The notes beneath the pieces are model-generated. The model had not been told where the DNA came from, did not search any database, and was given only the letters and a program-made list of their open reading frames with translations. A DNA stretch of 64,000 nucleotides. It comes from Erythrophleum ivorense. Taxonomy: Eukaryota; Streptophyta; Magnoliopsida; Fabales; Fabaceae. Location: NCBI GenBank assembly GCA_026724425.1, contig JAIUCV010000001.1, positions 2,304,001 through 2,368,000 on the forward strand, written 5' to 3'. The position numbers and the translations under genes were made by a program. How positions within the stretch are numbered: position 1 is the stretch's first letter; each line of letters opens with the position of its first letter. Below, one piece after another: positions 22,057 to 34,440 of this stretch.

Positions 22057-24327
22057 TCCATAAGTTGCATTGTAGGGCAGTAATAAGTTTAAGCTTAATT
22101 AAACTATTATTCCTATAGCTTGGACCTTGACTACTACAAAGTAGAAAGAGTATGAGCAGATACATAGTTTTAGTTTAATTTAATTTCAATTAGTTCAATT
22201 AAGTAGATAATTTATAGTTATTTTATTTATTTTTTATTTTACATTAAGTTCATTTAATTAGGGTGTTTATTTAATTTTTTAATTAATTAAATTTAATTTC
22301 TAATTTATTTATTTCTATTAATTAGTTAGTCAGTTTAATTGCTTATTTTCATTAGATTTTTTGAATTAAGTTATTTAATTGGTTAATTAATAATTTAGTT
22401 TATTTAGTTTCAAAGGTTAGTTAATTAGCTATTTTATTTAATTATTTTTTCAATAATTTATTTTAATTGAATTGGTTTAGGTGAGCTAGTCTTACGTTAT
22501 TAGTCATACTAGGTTGGTTTAGTTTTCTAGCTTGTTCCTATGATAGGTTAAGTTGTCTTAGAATAGGTTTAAGATTATTCTGAATATGTTTAGTTAGTTT
22601 ACAGTTGTACAAAGTTTTGGTTTGTCTTCCATGTCTTTTGTGTACTAAGTTAGGCTTTTATGTACTAAATGTGTACTAGGTTATTGATTTAGATTTCTTA
22701 GATTAAGTAGTACTTAGGTTATTGATAGTTTAATACCATGTTTTGGTAGACACTAGGCTTAGTTTTAAATGTTTAGGCAATTTTGTTGTGTTTAATTGCT
22801 TATTGGGATAGTTAGTTCAGAGAACTTTTATTTAATATCTTGTCTTATAAATTTGTTTTCTTATTTATTTTTATTAATTTTGATTTATTCTTTTGGGTCA
22901 ATTTTGACATCTTATACTGTAAGTCATATTAATAGCCTTAGTCCATTTGGAATTCAGGGGTTAACCCCAAATTGAGTAAATTAAATTTTTTCTTTGTGGA
23001 ATTAATACTCAAAAGTCATCATTTGAGAGCACTTTTACTAGTTGTTCGATTAATACGCTTCAAGCCTTATAATTTAAAAAGTCACATCTATTGGTGTCCA
23101 AATACTCTTACCTATTGATTTTGCTCGAGCTAGTTTACGACAATTTTAAAGATACAATCTCTTACATCAACTTAATTTATTTAAAATTTTACTGTCTAGA
23201 TGTTTTTTAGAGAAATTGAACATTAATTGAGAGAGAATACTATTCTTTTTTATCAACTAAGCTAACTTCCTAAGCCTGTAAATATATATTTTTATAATAT
23301 TTAACGATAATTTTTTTCTTTCTTTCGTATTGTGGTAATGGGGTTCTCAAGCCAGCTAACTTTCAATAAGGAATGGAAGAAGGCTTGTAAAGTAGACAAA
23401 GCACGTATATATACATGGAAAGTCACAGAAAGCGCACGCATATATATATATATACACACATATATTTTATTGTGTTTGACCATTCTAATTCTGGGTCTTT
23501 TTATTTCTTTATGTTTTTGTTTTTAATTCATATTTCTATTCCGTTTATGTGGGGTCTCGTTCATTGTTCTGAATGTTTGTGCCGAACTGGAAGAATTTCT
23601 GAATTGAATTATCAGGAATTCTTGGAAGTGGTTAGGGGGGGATATGATGGTAGTATTGCTGTGTTAAGGGAAAGTTTGTTTTTCTTTAAATCTAATTGCC
23701 CAAAATCATTAATTTCGAAAAAATAAGGAATTCAGATATGTGTTTGGGGAACCCAGTAATTAGTGGAAGTGTCTAGCTTGAGAGAATTTTGTGAATGAAA
23801 TATGAATAAGTTCACGAGTACTTGTAATTTAGATTTTGAAATAGCTTGGAAGGATCAAGGCATCCTCATATGGGTGTTTCCAGAAAGTTGTAGAAGAGGG
23901 GAGGTTTCAACTGTAACAGGTTGAGGATTTCAATTTTCTTTGAATGGCTGTGAATATTTTGCATGATCTCGAAGATTGGTTACAATGCACTAACATCATT
24001 ATCTGTTTTTTTAAATTAAAATTCTATAGGCATGGCTAGCTTTACCATTTAAATACACTCTCCACAATGCTAGTTCCTATAGTTCACGTGGGCCTTTAAA
24101 TTCTCAGCCTTATCTATACATCACGTATATGACTCCCAATAGAAACGGTGAAAAGCAAAGGGTGATTGTTCTTTGCTATCCTTATGTCTAAATACTAGTA
24201 CATTAATCTTGTTTCTACCTGTTCGCCCTCCTCCCTTACTTTCTCTTCTTTTCAATTTCAAAGTAAGTTTGAATGTGTTTCCTTTCTGTATGTATTGGTT
24301 AGGGGTAGGGAAATTTTCCCTACGTGG
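22057..24327. other. AT-rich DNA upstream of the CCH pseudogene
   Basis: TTTAATT-rich sequence with no recognisable gene. Near 24085-24090 there is a G-box CACGTG and at about 24110 a TATA-like stretch, which could be a remnant of the CCH promoter; this is supported only by position. Confidence 0.5.
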
Positions 24328-25018
24328 ATGCACAGTGTTGTCCTCAAATGTGAAGGATGTTCTGGGGCAGTGCCAAGAGTTTTGGGAAAAAAGGAAGGGA
24401 TACTTTATAGTGCAAATTGTTTCCCTTTACATGTTGGACCGTCATTATATGATTGATTATGTGGGCTTTCTGTTCCTGGTTAAGTTCTTGAACATCATTA
24501 ATAAATAACATCCTGGGCAGGTTGATTTTTTCACCCTAGCTTGTAGCCTTGTCTGCATGTATGTATTCGTGTATATATGTTTCACATTTTCGTGTCTACT
24601 CTACATATATAATAATATGCAACCCGAATCAGCAAGTGAACTTCCCTTTCTTTTCTTTTCTGTTGGCCTTTCTTTTGGGGGCAGCATTGGGTGTTTATTG
24701 TCACCGGAAATCCCCAGTTCCACCCAAAGCCCTGAAAATCTATTAATTGTTGGGTCTGCTTATTTCTTTCTTATCTCCCCGGTTATAGAATGGATTTTTA
24801 ATTATCTGACTGGTTTGTGTTTATTGCTCCAATCTCTTTGGTTCCCTTGGTAGAAACAAACATGCTGAGCTGACCTGGATGCTACAATAACAGCTCTATA
24901 AGATCAGCATTGCTGGCGTAGAATTGTAGGACATCGAGGTGAAAACAAGTCCTCTGAAACTGCAGCACCAGCTGAGCCTGAAAACAAGCCTTCTGAACTG
25001 TAGCTGCATGTTGCCTAG
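24328..25018 (+). pseudogene. CCH copper chaperone pseudogene (copy B)
   Basis: First exon: ATG at 24328, then M-H-S-V-V-L-K-C-E-G-C-S-G-A-V, ending VLGKKEG at about 24411. It keeps CxxC but lacks four residues, including the Met of MxCxxC. The donor after the last codon reads GG instead of GT. The intron matches 100-450 of copy A. The last exon (about 24917-25018) has lost its acceptor (GCTG for GCAG), hits TAG after V-E-L, has a large internal deletion, and keeps only about one and a half tail repeats. Four independent lesions make it dead. Confidence 0.88.
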
Positions 25019-25541
25019 TACAGAACTTTGAGCTAGGATCTTTGGTTAGGGGGCAAAAAATTTTTTTCTCTCTTAAAAACTTTTTTATATCCTGTTTTAA
25101 AAAATTATACTTTTGTATTAAGATGCTTCCTTATAAACTTTTAAATTTAGTTAATTGAAATTAACTCATTAACAATATTGTGGCTTTCCTCTTAATTTTA
25201 GAAATAAGTTTTAATTTAAATAAATAGTATATTGAGAATTATTTTTCATATTAATATTAGTAACTTTACTATTTAAATACTCATAAGGATATAATTTTGT
25301 ATCTACTCAATTTATATGATGCATAATAAGAATACACTAAAAAAATACAACATCATTCAACAACGTTACAATAGTCAAATGAATAGCTTAGAAAAGTATT
25401 TTGAATGGAAAAAAGTTTATTTGATGAAGTAAAATAGATTTATAATTGTTAATTTGTAAAAAATATATTTACAGTGCACTACAAATATTATTTATCTAAT
25501 GACATTTCAAAAATTTTTGTAATATTTTTAGAGACAATTGT
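25019..25541. other. AT-rich spacer
   Basis: No gene seen. Its end, AGAGACAATTGT (25530-25541), is the left target duplication of the LINE. Confidence 0.6.
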
Positions 25542-26938
25542 GTTAAGCATTTGACAGTCAACATAAAATTTTATTGAATCTCTATGTCATAGATCATTGG
25601 TGTATTAGAAGCAATGTTCGAGTATAGTAGTTATAAGAATAAGGGGACATATAAAACTTTGTAAATTATAGAGAAATTAAACTTATGAACTACATTATGA
25701 AGTTATGGAAGAGGATAATTGAGTGGAGATTAAGGCAAGAGAGTCAAATTATAGAGAATTAATTTGATTTTATGTCAGGAAGGTTGACCATAGAAGTGAT
25801 ATATTTGTTGCGAAGATTGATAGAGAGATATTGAAGGAATCATAAAAACTTACACATAGTATTTATCGATTTGCAGAAAACATACGATAAAGTACTAAGA
25901 GAAGTTTTATGGAAGCCTGTAAAAAAAAAAGAGTTCGTATTACTTATATTCAAACAATTTAATATATGTATAATCGGATTACAATTAGTGTGGGAATAAA
26001 AGATGAATTCACAAAAGATTTTTCAATAACTATTGGTCCACATTAGAGATTAACTTTGAACTTTTATCTTTTTATTTTAGTTTTGGATGTACTCACTAAA
26101 TATATCCAAGAGCTGGTGCCACAATGTATATTTTTTGCAAATGATATAGTCCTAATTGAAGAATTGAGAGAGTAAATGAATGAAGAGTTAGATATGCAAA
26201 AACTAACTTTAGAAGCACATGGATACGGTTTAAGTAGAAGTAAAATAGAGTGTATGGAATCTAAGTTTAGTAAAAGAATACTAATTCTACTGTAGAAGTG
26301 AAAATTAGAGAATATACCATACCATAAATTATATGATTTAAGTATTTTGGGTTCATCATATAACATGATAGAAAAATAGAAGAAGATATAAAATATGGGG
26401 TTCAAGCATGGTGGATGAAATTGAGGAGTGTTTTAAGTGTTATTTGTGATAGAAGAGTATTACTCAAATTTAAGGATAAATTTTACCGCACAACTATAAG
26501 ATTTGCAATGTTGTATGAGATTAAGTGTTAGGCAATAAAAAGCCAACAAAAGAATAAATTCAATATTGTAGAGACGAGAATATTGCGTTAGATAAGTGGA
26601 CATATTAGACAAGATAGAATTAAAAATAAATGCATTAGAGAGAAAGTGAATGTTATACCTATTATTAAAAAGATTGTAGAAATGTGCTTTAGATAGTTTG
26701 GGTATGTGTGAAGAAGACCTATGGAAGCTCCAATAAAAAGAGTAGATCAAATGGAAAGTAGTCCAATAATTAGATATAAAAGAAGACCAAGAAAAATTAT
26801 AAATGAAGTCATTAAGGAGGATTTAAATTTATATGATTTGTTTAAATATATGATTTACGACAAAACTTTATGCCGTCGATTAATCCATGTAACCGACCCC
26901 ACTTAATAAAAAAAAAAACTTGTTGTTATTGTATTTTC
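25542..26938 (+). mobile_element. 5'-truncated RTE-type LINE, decayed
   Basis: Flanked by a 12-bp target duplication AGAGACAATTGT (25530-25541; 26939-26950). In broken frames it reads the plant RTE reverse transcriptase: HIVFIDLQKTYDKVLREVLW, FSITIGPH, FILVLDVLTKYIQE, FANDIVLIEE (the active-site FADD is now FAND) and a C-terminal end with VDQM ... RKIINEVIKEDL ... RLIHVTDPT. The tail is A-rich followed by TTGTTGTTATTG, typical of RTE 3' ends. Upstream endonuclease parts are missing. Confidence 0.88.
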
Positions 26939-26950
26939 AGAGACAATTGT

Positions 26951-27932
26951 TTTGGGTCAAACTAAAAATAATATATGAACATTTGAATTTAGTTATATTC
27001 TCCTTAGTTATTGATAAATTCTACTCAATTATTTATAAAAATATATTCAAGAGATGTATAGAGTAAATATAGACCAATTGAGAGCTTGATAAACATTTCA
27101 TCAAAGTTGAAGACAAGAGGATGCAAGGAAAATCACAATTCAGTAACACAACAGTCTAGAGTGACAGAGATGTAGGAAAAATGGACGAGAGTCAACAAAT
27201 CATTTAATTATTGTTAACTCTTAGTTACATAATAAAACATAAAAAGAGTCAACAAATAATTTAATTATCTAATTTATAGATCCACTTAGCTTTAGTCTTA
27301 GAATTTTTGGGATGTACAAGTCAGGCCTCAAACAGTTTCCATCATTATTGATATATGTCCAAATGAATGTCTTATAACTTGATGTTAAACTTTTATTTTT
27401 CTTTTTAGTTGTGTTATTTATGTAGTTTTTAAAAAAAGATATTGTTTGTCGACTTTCGGTCCGTGTGAACTGTGTCTACTGTGCTAGCTGGATGATAATG
27501 GAGACTAATTACTCGTTATGTGATTTTTGAAGATTGGCTAAATTGTGTAACACGGATTGCGGAGCTCTCATAAGCTTAAACCTCATCTTTGTCACTACTA
27601 TCTTCTATATTATGCAAGAAAGTCATCAATATTCAATCAACAAAAGTTTCAAATTAATCTATCAATTTGGCTTATCAAATCTCTTTCTATAGAGGAGAAT
27701 AGCTCAATCTACAATCAAAGCCAACCTTTTTTTTTGGTCATTAATTCAGCATGCCAATATTTTTTTGCAGGGAAAAAGAAATGAAATTTATTTAGGCAAT
27801 ATCTCTGTGATTGATTTATTTGTTATACAATTTGAACCTTTTAATAAACAAATCTAATATCATGACTTGCAAGCAACCTCTTACATATTCAATAAAAATA
27901 CATATAATAGGATAACAATTAGGCATAAATTT
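26951..27932. other. 3' flank of ankyrin-PGG copy B
   Basis: From about 27230 it matches copy A (1170-1345, then 4441-4990). No conserved reading frame. Confidence 0.55.
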
Positions 27933-28544
27933 TCATAGCCACAGCTTCACATTCCTATTGAAAATGCCTGGACCATAAGTAGAAGAAACCATTTGAACAA
28001 GAAGAGGGAATTGTAATAACACAAAGATGGTTACTGGAACACTAGCAAGCATAATAACAGGAAGAAAAGACCATGAGTATGTATGCTGTAGCATGATAAG
28101 AATGCAAGAAGAAAAAGCTACCATCATAGTTGCAATGGACAAAAAAAGTGTAGAAAGGCCTATAATCAACTTTGTAGGTAAGGACTTGAGGAAATCTTCT
28201 TCTGCATAACGTGATGTAAGAATCCCTAAAAACATCAATACAGAAGTTGAAGAAGAAAATAACGATAATGCATCTGAAATTATGAAAAGCCCAAATAACT
28301 TTTCTGTCAGAAATATTGGATACCCGGAATCCTGATTGTTTCCTCCCGGAACAGTAAAAGCTGCAGCAAACATGATAGTAACAACAAGAGCACCAACAAC
28401 AGAACAAGAAGATGCTGTTTCCTTCATCCATTTCTCTCCTTCCTTCCTTAACTCTTTGTGGCTCTCTTTAAATATATCTTCAGGTTGCATCCGATCACCA
28501 TTTCTAAGTTGCTTAAATCCAGGAGGTACCACACTCTCCACCTC
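27933..28544 (-). CDS. ankyrin-PGG copy B, exon 7 (PGG domain)
   Basis: 612 nt with stop, after acceptor ATGCAG. EVESVVPPGFKQLRNGDRMQ, then EKWMKETASSCSVVGALVVT and FTVPGGNNQDSGYP, and four hydrophobic helices. Fully open and the same length as copy A. Confidence 0.88.
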   Translation of the reverse strand, partial: EVESVVPPGFKQLRNGDRMQPEDIFKESHKELRKEGEKWMKETASSCSVVGALVVTIMFAAAFTVPGGNNQDSGYPIFLTEKLFGLFIISDALSLFSSSTSVLMFLGILTSRYAEEDFLKSLPTKLIIGLSTLFLSIATMMVAFSSCILIMLQHTYSWSFLPVIMLASVPVTIFVLLQFPLLVQMVSSTYGPGIFNRNVKLWL

Positions 28545-29010
28545 CTGCATTCATTTTTAAAAAGAAGGAATTATTTAATACTGACTAAAATACTATAATT
28601 TTCTGATAATTGATGCATGTGGTTGAGCAAGTAGTAAGATGCTAAACTTCATCATTGAATCCCCAGGTATGTGTTTAAGCACTAAGAGGAAATAAATTGT
28701 TCTTTAATGTTTGTTTTTTAAGTTTCTTTCTTTCAATATTGTTCAACAACCCTATGAGTTCCCATTAATTTTTTTTAAATATAATTTGTTGTAAAATTTC
28801 AGCGTGACCAAAAATTTCTTAGAGATAAAATTGTCAATTTTGGGGAGTTTGAAATTTCAAGTTGATGATTTGCTTCAAGTAATATCAGGCTTTTCATCAC
28901 CAATATATTTTCTTAATGTAGTATTATATCTATATATATATATATATAATTATTTCATTGATTAATATCCCTACAAGATTATGAAAACAAAATGCATGCT
29001 TTTTCTTAAC

Positions 29011-29441
29011 CTTGAACCATTGCAATTCTCTTTGCAGTTGTAACGCAGGTCCAGAGATGCGGTTAAGTTGGAAAGAAGGAGCCAGCTTGCCCACCACATG
29101 TAGCAAGGTATTTCCACCTTTAGGTATGACTGATACTAGTGAATCCTTGAAGCGAAGCCCATGGATGAGGTTGAAAATTTCAGCTTGACGATATTCAACG
29201 GCATAGAAGAAAGTGTTCCACCCTACCGTTGAAATGAACAGGATTAAGTGTGGGCATGCTTTTGTTACTTGCACCACAAACTCAAAATTTCCTTCTCTAG
29301 CTGCACGAAATAGTGCGTCTAAGACGACGTTTGTTGCGTCTGATTCCTTGGTAACTAGAAAAGTGATATTCTTACAAAGTAAGCTTAGAATTTGAGCTGC
29401 TCTTGCATGCAGGAACTTTAGTTCATATATTTCCTTCACTC
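29011..29441 (-). CDS. ankyrin-PGG copy B, exon 6 (second ankyrin block)
   Basis: 431 nt, one codon shorter than copy A. VKEIYELKFLHARAAQILSL, ALFRAAREGNFEFVVQVTKA, GNTLLHVVGKLAP. Donor CAAG|GTTAAG. Confidence 0.87.
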
Positions 29442-29540
29442 CTACATTGGTAGCACATAAATATAACTCGACTAAATGAGAAATTGAAAGTTTATTAAAA
29501 GTATCAAATTTTTGGAAGAAAGTTGGCATATAATATGTAC

Positions 29541-29633
29541 CTAACAAATTATAGGCATTGGAAATGAACCTGCGTAGGAGACCAAGCCCTGTTGCAAAAG
29601 AAGTGTAAGCCCAAGGATTTTGAATGATAGTAA
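29541..29633 (-). CDS. ankyrin-PGG copy B, exon 5 (intact version)
   Basis: 93 nt, phase 1 at both ends, acceptor CTTAG, donor TTAG|GTACAT. Encodes TIIQNPWAYTSFATGLGLLR then RFISNAYNLL. This is the exon that copy A has lost. Confidence 0.87.
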   Translation of the reverse strand, partial: LLSFKILGLTLLLQQGLVSYAGSFPMPIIC

Positions 29634-29652
29634 CTAAGTTTCAACGATACTC

Positions 29653-29686
<34 letters not shown>

Positions 29687-30191
29687 ATGGATAGGGCTTA
29701 TTTATTAAATAAATAATTAATTATTTGAGCTAATGTTATATATGATCAAGGATTACAAAATTCAATTAATTTGTTAATTAATTTTATTTACCACAATTTA
29801 TCGAAAAAACATACGGGAAAGAGTAGGGTTCACATGGACTCCGTTACATTCTTATTGGTCACTACTGTGATCACATAAATTCCTTGTCGTATTTTTGTTT
29901 TGTTTATGTTTTTGCTGTTGTTTGTTTTTGTTTTTGTTTTTTGGCTTATACTGTTCATTTTCAATGGAAACTTTTTTGCTAGTATTTTCATAATAAGAAT
30001 CATGTTATCATAGCCACTAATAATATTTATGAATTAATAAATAAATTGTATATAAGCTTTCAAATTACTCTCAATATCAATAAAATATGTACTATCATAA
30101 TTTAACATAATTTTTAACTCACCTGTTTCCATTCAAAACTCAAATACTAATCTTCTATCACAAAGCCAAAACAAAAAGTAAGAAACAGTAT

Positions 30192-30509
30192 GCCTGTTTG
30201 AAATTGTTCTGTAAAACAATTTTTTTGTTTTCAAGAACAAAAAAACAAAAAAACCTGTTTGATAATGTGTTTTTAATAAAGTTTTTTGGAAAACAAAAAA
30301 ATAAAATTTTGTTTTCAAAAATAAAAAACTCAGAACACTTTTTAAGTATTTTGTAATTTTTGTTTTACAGAATCAGGTAAAAAACAGAAAACAATTACTT
30401 TTCAAAATAATGATTCAAACAGATTTTTTAATTTTTTTGTTCTCAAAAATTTGTTCTTAGAAATATATGTTTTGAAAATATTAAAACAAAAACAGTTTCA
30501 AACAGGCCC
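30192..30509. mobile_element. MITE in an intron of copy B, with empty site in copy A
   Basis: About 318 bp with terminal inverted repeats GCCTGTTTGAAA and TTTCAAACAGGC. Copy A at about 7603-7615 runs straight from AGTAAGGAAAAAAATAT to ATTACCACAAATAATC without it. No coding content; the target duplication is short (TAT or similar). Confidence 0.8.
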
Positions 30510-31264
30510 ATATTACCACAAATAATCTCTACAATAAATAAATTTTAAACTTTATTTCTGGATAAGCAAATAATTTTCGTTTTTAATATTAATAAAATAT
30601 GTACTATTAATTTTAATAAAATTTGACATAATTTAATTCAACTGACTTATTTTTAAATTATTTTTTATTATATTTATATTTCATTATTATAATAGAATAG
30701 AATATAATTTAAGTTCAATTCACTTCTTGAAAAGGGTGATGATGATGAATAAATAAACTATTATTCTTCATAACATAATTTATTTCAATTATTTCCTAAA
30801 AAAAATTAAAACTTTAATAAAAATGAATGATTTGAAATCAAATTACATTAAAAATTTATTTAAGTTAACATAGAAGTATTTTATTGGATATTAAAAACAA
30901 TTCGAAAGTTTATAATTTATTTATTTATTTATTCTTATATATTATTATTGACCATTATAACAGGATTCTCATTATTCTCTTACTTTTAAGTTTTATATGA
31001 AAATATTAGCCAGAAAAAGGTTTTAATTGAAAACCAATATGATAAATACCAATATATATATATATATATATATAAATGCATTAGGTGTCCATATAATCGC
31101 TAGTCGCTAGTTCAATATTCAAAGGAAAAATGCTGTAATGCTGAATAGGACTCGAGCACTTGAGTCCATGTCAACATTACTCTGTGAGAAAAAAAGTTAT
31201 GCCTGAAGGCCACTTGATTATACAACTCTAAAGAAAAACTAGGCTTGGATTTATCTAAGTTTAC

Positions 31265-31342
31265 CTTGAATTCTTTCACTTTCATTCTTTTGTTGAATGT
31301 CTACACGAACAGAGTTGGTCGTGATTGCTGGTATATTTATAT
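31265..31342 (-). CDS. ankyrin-PGG copy B, exon 4
   Basis: 78 nt, acceptor TGCAAG, donor TTCAAG|GTAAAC. Encodes N-I-N-I-P-A-I-T-T-N-S-V-R-V-D-I-Q-Q-K-N then ESERIQ, matching copy A residue for residue in length. Confidence 0.85.
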
Positions 31343-32426
31343 CTTGCACCATTAAAGAGATAAAAGAAATAAAAAAAATTGAGCTTCATTAATTTAAAAA
31401 ATAAATGAGAAGGAAAAAAGAATAAATGAAATATTTATTCAATTTTATAGAGGATATTTTACTTGTTTAATTCTAATTAATTAAGAGACACATTCGATCA
31501 TTGACACATAATATATATTCCTTTTAGTCTCATATATAAAAAATAAATAATTAACTCATAAAAATTAAGAAAATCGGTTAAAAATAATTTACTTTCATAA
31601 TTTTGTCTCAAATAAAATGTATTTTTAAAAAATATCCCTATTTAATGTATGCATTTTCTCATTAAAATTAATAACAACTATTACTCATAATTTAAAGGAC
31701 TCATTTAATAGAGGGTATAATTAAAATATTATAATTAATACACCAATCATTAGTAGTTTGTTTGTTATATTTTATATTAAATTAAGTCCTATAAAAGTCT
31801 CTTATATATAAAATCAGAAGAAGTATATATAAATATTCAACACTTATGTAATAAATAGTAGATTTCACAAAAAACAAGGCCTTATTATCCTCCTTTCAAT
31901 TGATTTCTTTATATGTGTTTTAAATAGAAAATGTGGGTTAATTTTAATTATACCAGCGAATTGTAAGAACTAAAATGATAGATACATTTTTATATTCCTT
32001 GGATGCTTTTACGGGTTGATATTGTTCTAGCAATTACTATCATAAAAAACTGAAAAAAGAAAAGCAAAAGAGAAAAGATATAACACATATTTGTGATGCT
32101 GTTTAATTTTTTTTGGAAACATATTAAATAAAATAAATAAGATAATCTCAGCTATCAATTTTAAAAATAATGACAATTCATACATTTGGTCTCTTAATCA
32201 AGACAAACTCTAGCTTAGAAATACAGTGCAGTTTGCAGTTCAGAGGACAATACTGATCCTTCAATTGACAAGGGCACGGAAGTCGCTTTCTACTATCTGT
32301 CTACTTAATTTCACCACTATAAAGTCTTATTGTATTATATAATTAAAAGAGCATATAATATATAGTAAGAACTATGATGCAAAATAACAAAGATACTTGA
32401 ATTGAAAGCAAAGTAGTAATACTAAC

Positions 32427-32576
32427 AGTTATAAATCCATCGTTTCCAGAATACAGGTTGACTCTCTCTGGAAAATGCAGAAGGCATGGCTACAATATTA
32501 TTGATTATTTTCTACCCTGCTGCGGTTGAAGTAAAAAGCAATTCTTCGCATCGTTGAAGCAAATCCAAAGCAACAT
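32427..32576 (-). pseudogene. ankyrin-PGG copy B, exon 3 with nonsense codon
   Basis: 150 nt, same borders as copy A. DVALDLLQRCEELLFTSTAA, G, then TAG at 32514-32512 where copy A has TGG. The rest (AMPSAFSRESQPVFWKRWIY) stays in frame. Confidence 0.87.
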
Positions 32577-32776
32577 CTAATTCTCAAATATAATCACAAC
32601 ATAAGCAACCAAAGCAATTCTTTGATGATTTAAATGGCCCTCGTACTAGCATATATATATATATATATATATTACTTTATTGATAGAGTTATCAACTGTT
32701 GGATTTAATTTTTTTTTTACTTTTTATTTTATTAATTTTAAATATAATGCAATTAGAGCTAGTTAGGTTTAATTAC

Positions 32777-33268
32777 CAAGATCTCCTGCCATGAAGCACC
32801 AATGGAGAAGCTGAGGACCTTGATGGCCTTTCTCTGGTTTGAGTAATTCCAATGGGGTGACAGAGTATAAATAACGTGCCATTTCTTTGTTTCTAGGACG
32901 TTGAAAAGCCAATGTAACAGGAAGTGATATATTTTGGTATAAAATACCAAGTGTGTTGCTATTTTTGTTCACCAAGCATTTTGCAATTTGAATGTCTCCA
33001 CTGTATCGTGCAGCAAGTGCGAGTGGTATCCAACCATAAGCATCGACTATTTCAAGGCTCTGCGGTGGGACTAATTTTACCAACTCCTCTACTATATCTA
33101 CTTGCCCAAATTGTGCAGCCATATGAAGAGCTGTTTTGTTTGAAGAAGGAAACTTTGCCGTCAAGGCATTTGGGTGTTCATCAAGGAATGCTTTTACAAT
33201 AACCCAGTTGTTATCACATATAGCCTTGTACAAAACCGCCATATTAAAATTTACTTGCTGTCCCACCA
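32777..33268 (-). CDS. ankyrin-PGG copy B, exon 2 (first ankyrin block)
   Basis: 492 nt, one codon shorter than copy A; acceptor TTACAG, donor CTTG|GTAATT. NKTALHMAAQFGQVDIVEEL, DAYGWIPLALAARYSGDIQI, RPRNKEMARYLYSVTPLELL. The ATG at 33281 lies in the intron, so no true start is seen. Confidence 0.87.
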
Positions 33269-33435
33269 CTGTAATCACCAATTAATTAATGTATCAAGAC
33301 CATATATACTTGCATGAATTAATCATATATATAATTAATGTGTTTGGCAAAATTAATTATACTTACAATCACCATATACCAAAATGATAAAGACAAAAGT
33401 TTGCATAAATTAAATTGCAAAATTTATCATGCATC

Positions 33436-33436
<1 letters not shown>

Positions 33437-33509
<73 letters not shown>
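33437..33509. repeat. compound (TA)n(GA)n microsatellite
   Basis: About 7 TA units, then about 29 uninterrupted GA units, inside the first coding intron of copy B. Confidence 0.95.
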
Positions 33510-33512
<3 letters not shown>

Positions 33513-33857
33513 CCAATAAGTGTTTGTTACACATGATTCATAAAATTCTACTAAATTAATAAAAATTGTTATCGACTCTTTTGTGTGCAAAATATATAGG
33601 CTGGCACAAACTACCAATTAAAAAAATTGCGACAATCTAGAAATGTATCCAATAATGGAAAACCTTTCTTTTTCTGGAGAGTTTATCAAACTCTTAAAGA
33701 AATTGCCCCCCAAATATTTAGTTTTCTTAAAAAATTCCAACATTGGAAAGAGAGAAACAAAATTCATTCACGGTAATGGTAGCTACCAGCTTGTGACCCG
33801 CAATTGGAAAGTAAAGGGCCCACAGTAATACAGAATGAGTTTTGGTATAGGGTAACC

Positions 33858-34020
33858 TTGCGGTGGAAGCTCTGACATCGGGCTTGTATGTTGTATAGAG
33901 ATTGAGAATAAAAGCTATCCCAGGCGACTTTAGCTAAAATTAAAGACTTCCCTTATGTGAGAGAAGACTATGGTGTATGAGATCTGTACGACAAGCTCAA
34001 TCTGCATTATTTTGCAATGC
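33858..34020 (-). pseudogene. ankyrin-PGG copy B, decayed exon 1
   Basis: Matches the 3' half of copy-A exon 1 with indels: traces of N-A-A, HIKG-like and AKVAWD words in different frames, and a donor CGCAAG|GTTACC. The start codon and the first half are not recognisable. Confidence 0.75.
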
Positions 34021-34400
34021 AACCGCTTAGCTCAGTATATGTATCCATGGTTACGTACTGGTAAGAATTATGATATTAAATTGCAATTACGGTAACAGTT
34101 GCATTGCAATTAAGATTAACCCAAAAAAAAAAAGAGATGCAGTTCTTATAAAAATGAAAAAATAATGTGTTATTTTCTGATTTTTTTTTAAAAATTTCAT
34201 TAAACCTTATAATAAAATATTTAAAAGAACTAAATCTCATTTTGATTTATTAAAAAAACTACAACAAAAGTCCATCATTGTAACTAATGCCATTACAATC
34301 ACAATTTAGAACTCTGATTAAAACTAAGGACACCTAGAAAGATATTTTCACTTGGAAACTAAAAATAGCACAATGAGATTAAATTAATTAACACACTTAC

Positions 34401-34440
34401 CAGTTCTCACTTGCTCTTGGCTTCACACTATGTCCAGAGG
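34401..34440 (-). other. 5' UTR exon of copy B (partial match)
   Basis: Donor GAACTG|GTAAGTG and flanking GCCAAGAGCAAGTGA resemble the copy-A 5' UTR exon. Homology fades just beyond 34450, which marks the end of the duplicated block. Confidence 0.5.

Larger units (their letters stand above)
27933..34020 (-). pseudogene. ankyrin-repeat PGG-domain membrane protein, ITN1/ACD6-like, copy B
   Basis: Second copy with the same seven-exon plan. Exons 2-7 keep GT-AG borders, phases and near-identical lengths (33268-32777, 32576-32427, 31342-31265, 29633-29541, 29441-29011, 28544-27933). Exon 1, which encodes the gag-like module, survives only as a frame-broken remnant at about 34020-33858 (AKVAWD still readable). 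Exon 3 has TGG to TAG at 32514-32512. A protein could at best start at an internal Met in exon 2 and would meet the exon-3 stop unless that exon (150 nt) is skipped. I judge it a pseudogene, but the ankyrin and PGG exons are not yet decayed. Confidence 0.82.
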
